This document shows positions 58,085 to 64,000 of a stretch of 64,000 nucleotides of DNA, piece by piece. The stretch covers positions 814,646 through 878,645 of the forward strand of contig CM034597.1 in NCBI GenBank assembly GCA_020091685.1. Reading direction: 5' to 3'. The DNA comes from Lutjanus erythropterus. Its lineage: Eukaryota > Chordata > Actinopteri > Lutjaniformes > Lutjanidae. The first letter of the stretch is position 1; each line of letters begins with the position of its first letter. A program made the translations under genes and the position numbers. The notes beneath the pieces were generated by a model. That model worked only from the letters and a program-made list of their open reading frames with translations. It was not told the origin of the DNA and did not search any database.

Positions 58085-59060
58085 TAGAGATATCTACAAC
58101 ATAATTTTGACTAGTTGTAATTTCAGTTCAAGATATCTTCAACCCCCCAAGATATCTACATTGTATTTTTTAGATATCTTAAATTGAGTTTTACCTAGTC
58201 AGAATAATGCTGTGGATACCCTGAAGTGGAATTATGACTACTCAAAATTATGTTGTAGACATCTCAAACTAGAATTAGGGATAGTCGTAATTTAATTGCA
58301 GATATCTATCATCGAGTTATAGATATCTTGAAATGAATTCTCATTAGAGATATCTCAAAATTGGAGATGTCTTTAACTCTCCTTCTGCCTAGTCAAAATG
58401 TAATTGCAGATATCTTGAGTTAGAGTTTTGACTAGGCAAAATGATGTTGCAGATATCTGTAAAAGTGGGACGTGGAGCAGTTTGTTATTCAATGAATCAC
58501 ACCCATTCAAACCCATTCAAGCTCTTGTTTGCCATAAATTCCTTGGTTGTATGCTTGTTTTATTTCATGGCATTTTCTAACTATTTTATCTATAACAGCA
58601 ACCACCATTTTTTCTGCTTTCTCCTCTCCTCGTGTATTTTTTCCTGTTAACAGTTCCATTGTATTGTTTACTAAGCTGATATCAAATGGAAAGCTTGTCA
58701 TAATGAGCAACGAATGGGAGGCCTCGCATGAGCGACGTCTTGCACAAAAATTCTGAGTCGTCATAATTACATTTGAGATATCTTTAACTTTCATTCTGCC
58801 TAATCAAAACTGAATTACAGATATCTATAATTGTCATTTAGGGTGTGTGACGAGTTGAGTGTCAGTGACGTCATTGCTGATATCTGTAATTCAGTTTTGA
58901 TCAGTCAAAACTGAATTACAGATATCTCTTACTGTCATTTTGACTGGTCAGAATGAAGTTATAGATATCTTGAATGAAAATTCTTACTAGTCACAATGTA
59001 ATCACGACTAGTCAAAATGAACTTGTTGATATCTATAATGTTAATTCTGGATAGTGAAGT
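58085..59060. repeat. Degenerate array of GATATC-centred palindromes
   Basis: I count about 15 GATATC hexamers, most as AGATATCT, spaced roughly 20-60 bp. They alternate with TGACTAGTCA-like palindromes and linking text such as CAGTTTTGA and AATTACAGATATC. About 58450-58765 is a non-repeat interruption. Chance expectation for a hexamer in 1 kb is well below one. It may be a decayed tandem or foldback element. Confidence 0.85.
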
Positions 59061-59394
59061 TAGCCATTAAATGCTAAAACAGCTTGCCATATGCAGTCTG
59101 CATCTGTGTGAGGCACAGAGCAGTGGTGACATTTCACTGGTATCTGATGAGTTGGGAGCGAGACCAGGCTGCTATCTACTGAAGCTAAGAGGAGGAGGCT
59201 TCGACAAGTGCATCATGGTGGTCGTGTGCAGCTAACAAGTCTTTACACGCAGGAAGCCAGGGCTCCACAACGAGATATCCCATGGATTAGTACTGAAAAA
59301 AACTACCTTTGGAAGATACCTAGCCTGAAATCTCTGCTCTCTCTGCTGAGGTCATGTTTTCATGTGCTCTGGCAGACAAATGAAAAGATCATGT

Positions 59395-59600
59395 ACCCCC
59401 TTCCATTCAAACAGAATTCCACCAGCCTTGGATCTGGCCAGGCCAATCAAAACCATTTATTTAATTTGTGGCAGGTTCTATAAGATGAATGAGGAATGTC
59501 ACTGGTCCACATTTTGTTGCTTTGATTGGTTGCAGTGCTATCCAACTGCATCCACTCAGTAGCTCTGTCTAGTGCAATGCCTCAGGCACACACAACTCAG
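59395..59600. repeat. Dispersed repeat, copy 2 (related to 11975-12235)
   Basis: CTGGCCAGGCCAATCA, TTGCTTTGATTGGTTGCAG, CATCCACTCA and GCAATGCCTCA follow the order of copy 1. Confidence 0.45.
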
Positions 59601-62402
59601 ATTAAACTTGGCAATTCCATGGCAAATAGAAAAAAGTCCTAGGCACACAAAATAGGATAATTATTTTCTTTTTTTAAAATTAACAAGCTGCACACAGTGC
59701 TGATACTGAAAGTCAGGTCTTGAATGCAGACTAATTTTTTATGAATAAAGAATCAAAACCAGACAAGAACAGCCAAGAAGAAGACAAGAACAAAAACAAT
59801 AAAACAGAGAATGAGAAAAACAGAAATAACTCACAGGTGAGGAGAGATGGGAGCAGACTGAAATAAATATCTTTACATCTTTCATTAATTCACTTCATGG
59901 ACCTCTAACAGGAAAATTATTTTGTTTAATGTTTACAACCAAGGAATACATTACAAAATAAAATAACCAGGTTCTATACTGTTAGAGTTCTGTACTCTTG
60001 GCCCAGTATGAGTGGAATCTACTTACTTTCAGCTCTAAAGAATACTAATACAGGTGATTCTGGCTGTAACCATTTTGTAGTCATGGCTTTCTTACTTGCA
60101 GTGCAAACTATTTTAAACAAATATGTGTGTCATCTTAAAACCATGTTTTTAAGTAATTGGCTTAAGCATAATACATCAAAAGTGAATGGAATCTTAATAC
60201 ACACTGAACACACACACACACACACACACACACACAGCATCCACATTGTCTCCTGCACTTTGAATCATTTGTAAAATGTTTTTTTTCTTGAAAATCTTAG
60301 TACCTATTTTTTAAAACTATTGCGACTGACTAGTGTTACCATGCGCCAGGCTGGCTGGTCTATAAGCAATCAGCTTACCAACTATGGTTTGCACACTAGA
60401 TCTGTTAGTACTGTGACAAAGTTTTTACAACCACATAATTTACGAAGATGCACAGATAAATTCCAGTGTGCCCTGTTTTGATTTGACTGGGCCTTTAGAC
60501 AGCACTCTCTACCACTATCATCAAACATCAGGTGAGAGGAATTTCTTTCAGAGGAATGCTGCAATCACATGGTGTAGTCTACATAGTGTTGAGTTGAATT
60601 GTTTTAGTTCCTATGTTCCCTGAAGGCAACGTGATAGGGTAAGGTCCCTAGCCTTTTTATTAAGCTGTCTGTCATGATTCCACACCCCTCTCAGTTGATG
60701 CCACGCCCTCCATGATTGATCAATCTCAAATATCAAATATCAAAATATATGAAAGTGAAAAATGAAAATAAATAATTTATTCAAAAGTTACAAGAGTGAA
60801 TCATAATTATATTTAACCTGAAAAAAAATGTGCATTTATTTTTATTTTGAATACCTTTATGTATTTTTCAAAATCCAAGATCAAAACTTGAATTTTCAGT
60901 TTAAAATTTTTTTTTTTGAAGTACAAAACTTTTGGCCCCAATATAGCTTCATATTTATCCCTCCAGTAGAGGTTTTGAGTACTTGGGTAGCTTCTTTAAA
61001 TTCTGAAATCACATTCTGGGCTTCCTGGCAGTGGTCACCTTCTCTTCTATCACTATCAATCTAATTAAATGGCAAAATGTGCTTCTTTGGCTTTTCCACT
61101 GAGATTTACCTAATTAAAACTTGAAACTGTACAATAGGTTTTAAGTGACATCCAGATCTAAGAAATAATTCATTCATATGGGCACAAAATTTACTTTGAT
61201 TTCCTCAGTGTACTCTAGTAATTCCCAGCACTGACAACAGCCAGTTTTACCTTTCTTTGGTACTGCAGTCGAGGACCAAAGGCAGCCCTGCCACTGAGCA
61301 CTATCACTACAGTAAATTAATGGAGATTTATGTCAGATCAGACTAGACCAAAGGCAGTTTTATATGAAAAGAGAAAAGAAAGGAGAATAGTTATTAAAAA
61401 AAGTTGAACAAAAGGTTTTTGGGGGTTTCAATTAGCTCTGGTTGTTTGATCTGAGTCTCTTCCATGACTGCCAGTCATGAATACTGCAGAGCTCCACGCC
61501 GGCTGTGAAGAATCCATTAAATATCACTGGTCCTCTGCCGCAGGGGGCTGCTAAAACACCCAGAGACCAGACACACACACAAGCATTTATACTCATACAC
61601 CCACACACACAGCCATTTCACACCAACCAAAATAAACTCACACTCATCTTTGAATAGACCCAAAAAATACATGCATCACTACCCACTCATGTGCAGCTTA
61701 CACATGAGGACACAAACACACTATGTACCCCTGCTTACTTAGTCACATCACCACACAGTACATGATCACATCCGGTTACAATTTACTTGTACATACATGA
61801 CAGTTACAGGAGGGAGACATCTTTATGATGTGTTCACACCAAATGCAAAGCAAATTTTTTCACACTGCATGATTACATAAAAAGGCAATACAATGATGTG
61901 CCACACAACACAAACAATGCAAATTTCTCATTTTTGTGTGGGTGAATTTATATCATTTGTGTATTTCTGTGAGTGGAAAATGAACTGAACTGAACACATA
62001 TACACATACACACTCACCGTAAGTGCCTGTGGTTTCTCGCTAGCTTATGGTTGTTTGGGATAAGTAAGCACAAATGTGGTCAAAGTAATGCAATTAATCA
62101 CAAATGATCCCATGGTAAAACTTGCACAAGGAACGTGTTTCGCTCTAGACTGAAAACACTATGATTCTGAATCAAATGTACACCATGTGGTGTAAAATGT
62201 ATGAACCTTGTCACAGATAAAACAGTGGCTTTCTTCACATTCAATAAGACTCTACTACAATACCCATGAGCCTTGCTCATCATTGCTATGGAGAACAAGC
62301 CAGTCAAAGGTGCAAATCAAAGCTTAAGTGAAAAATGCTTTGTCATTGTAAGTGGAAACCAAACACGTTGCCTTAGTTGCTGAATTTACAAAGTGATAAA
62401 CA
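59601..62402. other. No gene; includes CA run 60209-60236
   Basis: 2.8 kb of AT-rich intron with a 28-bp CA microsatellite and scattered ACACAC near 61570-61620. No exon or complete element recognised. Confidence 0.45.
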
Positions 62403-62500
62403 GTGGTGGAAAGAGTACTAAAAATAAGTATTCAAGTGCAAGTACAGTTATGTTAATAAAATCTTACTCAATTACAAGTAAAAGTACTTGTACTACTCAG
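62403..62500. mobile_element. AAGTA-type hAT-like left-end fragment
   Basis: It begins CAGTGGTGGAAAGAGTACTA and holds CAAGTGCAAGTACAG and TTACAAGTAAAAGTACTTGT; the remainder is lost. Confidence 0.65.
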
Positions 62501-62509
62501 GTTTCTAGT

Positions 62510-63900
62510 CCGAATCCTGGGTTTAGACATGGTCAGATGACCAGATAGAAGAGCATTTAGAGCAGGAAGATGGGTAGATGGACCAGGGAGAACAGGGACA
62601 GACGTAGATGGAAGAGTAGCTGTCAAGAAGGTTGTGGGTTCAAATCTCACGTTTGGACAAGGGCCTTGCTGGACATACTGGCCTTGGATCAGGGAGAGGA
62701 GTAGCTGAACCAGGGAGGACAGTAGTTGGACCAAGCAGAAGGGTGGCACAGTGGTTAGAAGTATTGCCTCACAAAATAGATGGTGGTTTGGATCCCAGGT
62801 TTGGAAATGTGCCTGGATGGGCACATAGGACTTGGATCAGAGAGTGGAGTAGCTGGACCAGGGAGAAAAGTAGATGGAAGAGTAGCTGGCAAGAAGCTTG
62901 TGATTTCGGAAAGGGGCCTGGATAGGCACAAGTGACTTGAATCAGGGAGAGGAATAGCTAGACCACAGAGAGAAACAGAGAGAAAAGTAGATGGAAAAGT
63001 TTGTGGACAAGAAGGTTGTGGGTTTGAGTTCTGGGTTTGGACATAGTCCTGGCTGGGCACATAGAACTTGAATCAGGGAAAGAAGTAGCTAGAACAGGGA
63101 GAAGCACAGAGAAAGGTAGCTGGCAAGAACGTTGTTAGGATGTGTTTGTGTGACCAGTGTGGTATGTCCTATGCTCATATATTATGTGTACATTGATAGG
63201 TATATGGTAGGAAGGGCGCCAGAAGGTCTGGTGGACAAGGCTCTGTCCATAGGTTGTTTGCATGGCCTAAAATAAACCAGATATTTCTAGTCAGACAACT
63301 CCATATAAGCTGTTGCTGTTTGAGTGTTCTTGCTTCATTCCTTCTTACACTGCATGCTGTATGCCATGGAAGAACCCGAGCTCGTATTAAACATTGTTTT
63401 CGGGTACACCGGTGTCATCTCTTCTTCCGGGATCCCACAATAATCATCATCGTTTCAAACATCATAGGTTTGAGTCCAGTGTGTGGCGCTGGCTAGGCAC
63501 ATAGGACTAGCTGGCAAGAAGGTCGTGGGCTTAGATCCCATGGGGAGTTGTATAGCATGTATGTATAGTTGGACTACAGTAACAGAGTTGTAGCTAGAGT
63601 ATTTACACCAGACAGGAGAGTAGTTGGAAAAACAGCTGGACCAGGTAGCAGTAGTGGTTAAACCAGGCAGAAAAGTAGTTAGAAAAGATGGAAGAGCAGC
63701 TGTCCTAAGCAAAAGGGTTATGGGTCAGTATCCTGGGTGGTCCTTTCTGGGCAGACAGGACTTGGATCAGGCAGCAGAGCAGTTTTATCGAAGAGATGAG
63801 TAGTTGATCCAGGCAGAAGAGTGGCTGGAAAAATAGTTAGCCCAGGTAGTAAAAGTTGGACAAGCCAGGTTAGGTACTAGAGCAGTTGAAGCAGGAAAAA
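62510..63900. repeat. Degenerate tandem array with tRNA-like B-box units
   Basis: Repeating units contain TAGCTGGACCAGGGAGA, CTGGCAAGAAGGTTGTGGGT, TTGGATCCCAGGTTTGGA and GGGCACATAGGACTTGGATC, repeated with length variation from about 60 to 130 bp. The unit at 62745-62800 reads GGTGGCACAGTGGTTAGAAG then GTATTGCCTCAC and GGTTTGGATCCC, like a tRNA-derived repeat head with a B-box. The array is interrupted at 63141-63464 and reaches nearly to the window end. Confidence 0.8.
63141..63464 (+). mobile_element. Candidate solo LTR inside the tandem array
   Basis: This non-repeat block interrupts the array. It starts TGTGTTTGTGTG and ends AAACATCA, with TAGGA (63136-63140) and TAGGT (63465-63469) on either side. 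CATATAAG near 63301 could be a TATA box; AATAAA (63271) and ATTAAA (about 63386) are possible poly(A) signals. The array text resumes immediately after. Size and ends fit a small LTR, but no internal region is available to confirm it. Confidence 0.45.
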
Positions 63901-64000
63901 GACAGATTTCTGTAATGATAACTTTGAAGGCTTTCTGAAATCAGTGGCTCATCCCATTCTCTCACACTCTTTTATTCTTCTATCTTGGTTAAAATTATAG

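Larger units (their letters stand above)
45259..64000 (-). other. naaladl2: naaladl2 upstream intron (partial, more than 18.7 kb)
   Basis: On the minus strand this precedes the acceptor at 45259. I scanned it for the preceding peptidase-like exon and found none, so the intron appears to continue past the window edge. Confidence 0.65.

Noticed and set aside
58085-59060. CRISPR-like regular repeats
   Set aside because: Units are degenerate, spacing varies, and the genome is clearly vertebrate.
62468-63060. Pro/Ser/Thr-rich minus-strand frames
   Set aside because: They are translations of the degenerate tandem array.

Overview
The window looks like nuclear DNA of a ray-finned (probably percomorph) fish. 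It is AT-rich, almost free of long open reading frames, and packed with fish-type transposable elements: TTAA-flanked MITEs, AAGTA-rich hAT-like elements, tRNA-derived SINEs, a Penelope-like element, a Gypsy element, and L1 and L2 LINE tails. No prokaryotic, plasmid or CRISPR feature is present. Species was not determined.

The only host gene I can support is on the minus strand. Two exons, 45060-45258 and 17464-17707, have consensus splice sites and a matching split Arg codon. Together they encode about 148 residues ending in a stop that read as the TFR-like dimerisation domain at the C-terminus of NAALADL2 (glutamate carboxypeptidase II family). The intron between them is 27,352 bp, and the next upstream intron runs off the right edge (more than 18.7 kb). 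So about 17.7-64 kb is naaladl2 intron and about 1-16.6 kb is 3' flanking sequence.

Layout. 1-1482: a spacer-free palindrome with 741-bp arms and only two mismatches, cut by the window edge. 1.9-16.6 kb: intergenic repeats, including a hAT with 8-bp target duplications nested in an older hAT-like element, a LINE RT fragment, and two TTAA MITEs. 17.4-17.7 kb: last naaladl2 exon. 17.7-45 kb: intron holding a SINE, a solo LTR, a 4.3-kb Penelope-like element with a hammerhead ribozyme, two more SINEs, and a 3.5-kb Gypsy element whose gag is fused by deletion to the reverse transcriptase. 45.06-45.26 kb: penultimate exon. 45.3-64 kb: upstream intron with a nested DNA element inside a MITE, a 5'-truncated L1, a hAT, an L2 tail, candidate solo LTRs, an array of GATATC-centred palindromes, and a degenerate tandem array carrying tRNA-like sequence.

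No intact autonomous element and no clearly new multi-gene system was found. The items most worth following are the palindrome, the unequal fate of the hammerhead copies in the Penelope-like element, the GATATC array and the tRNA-like array. All family assignments come from reading motifs by eye; no database search was run.
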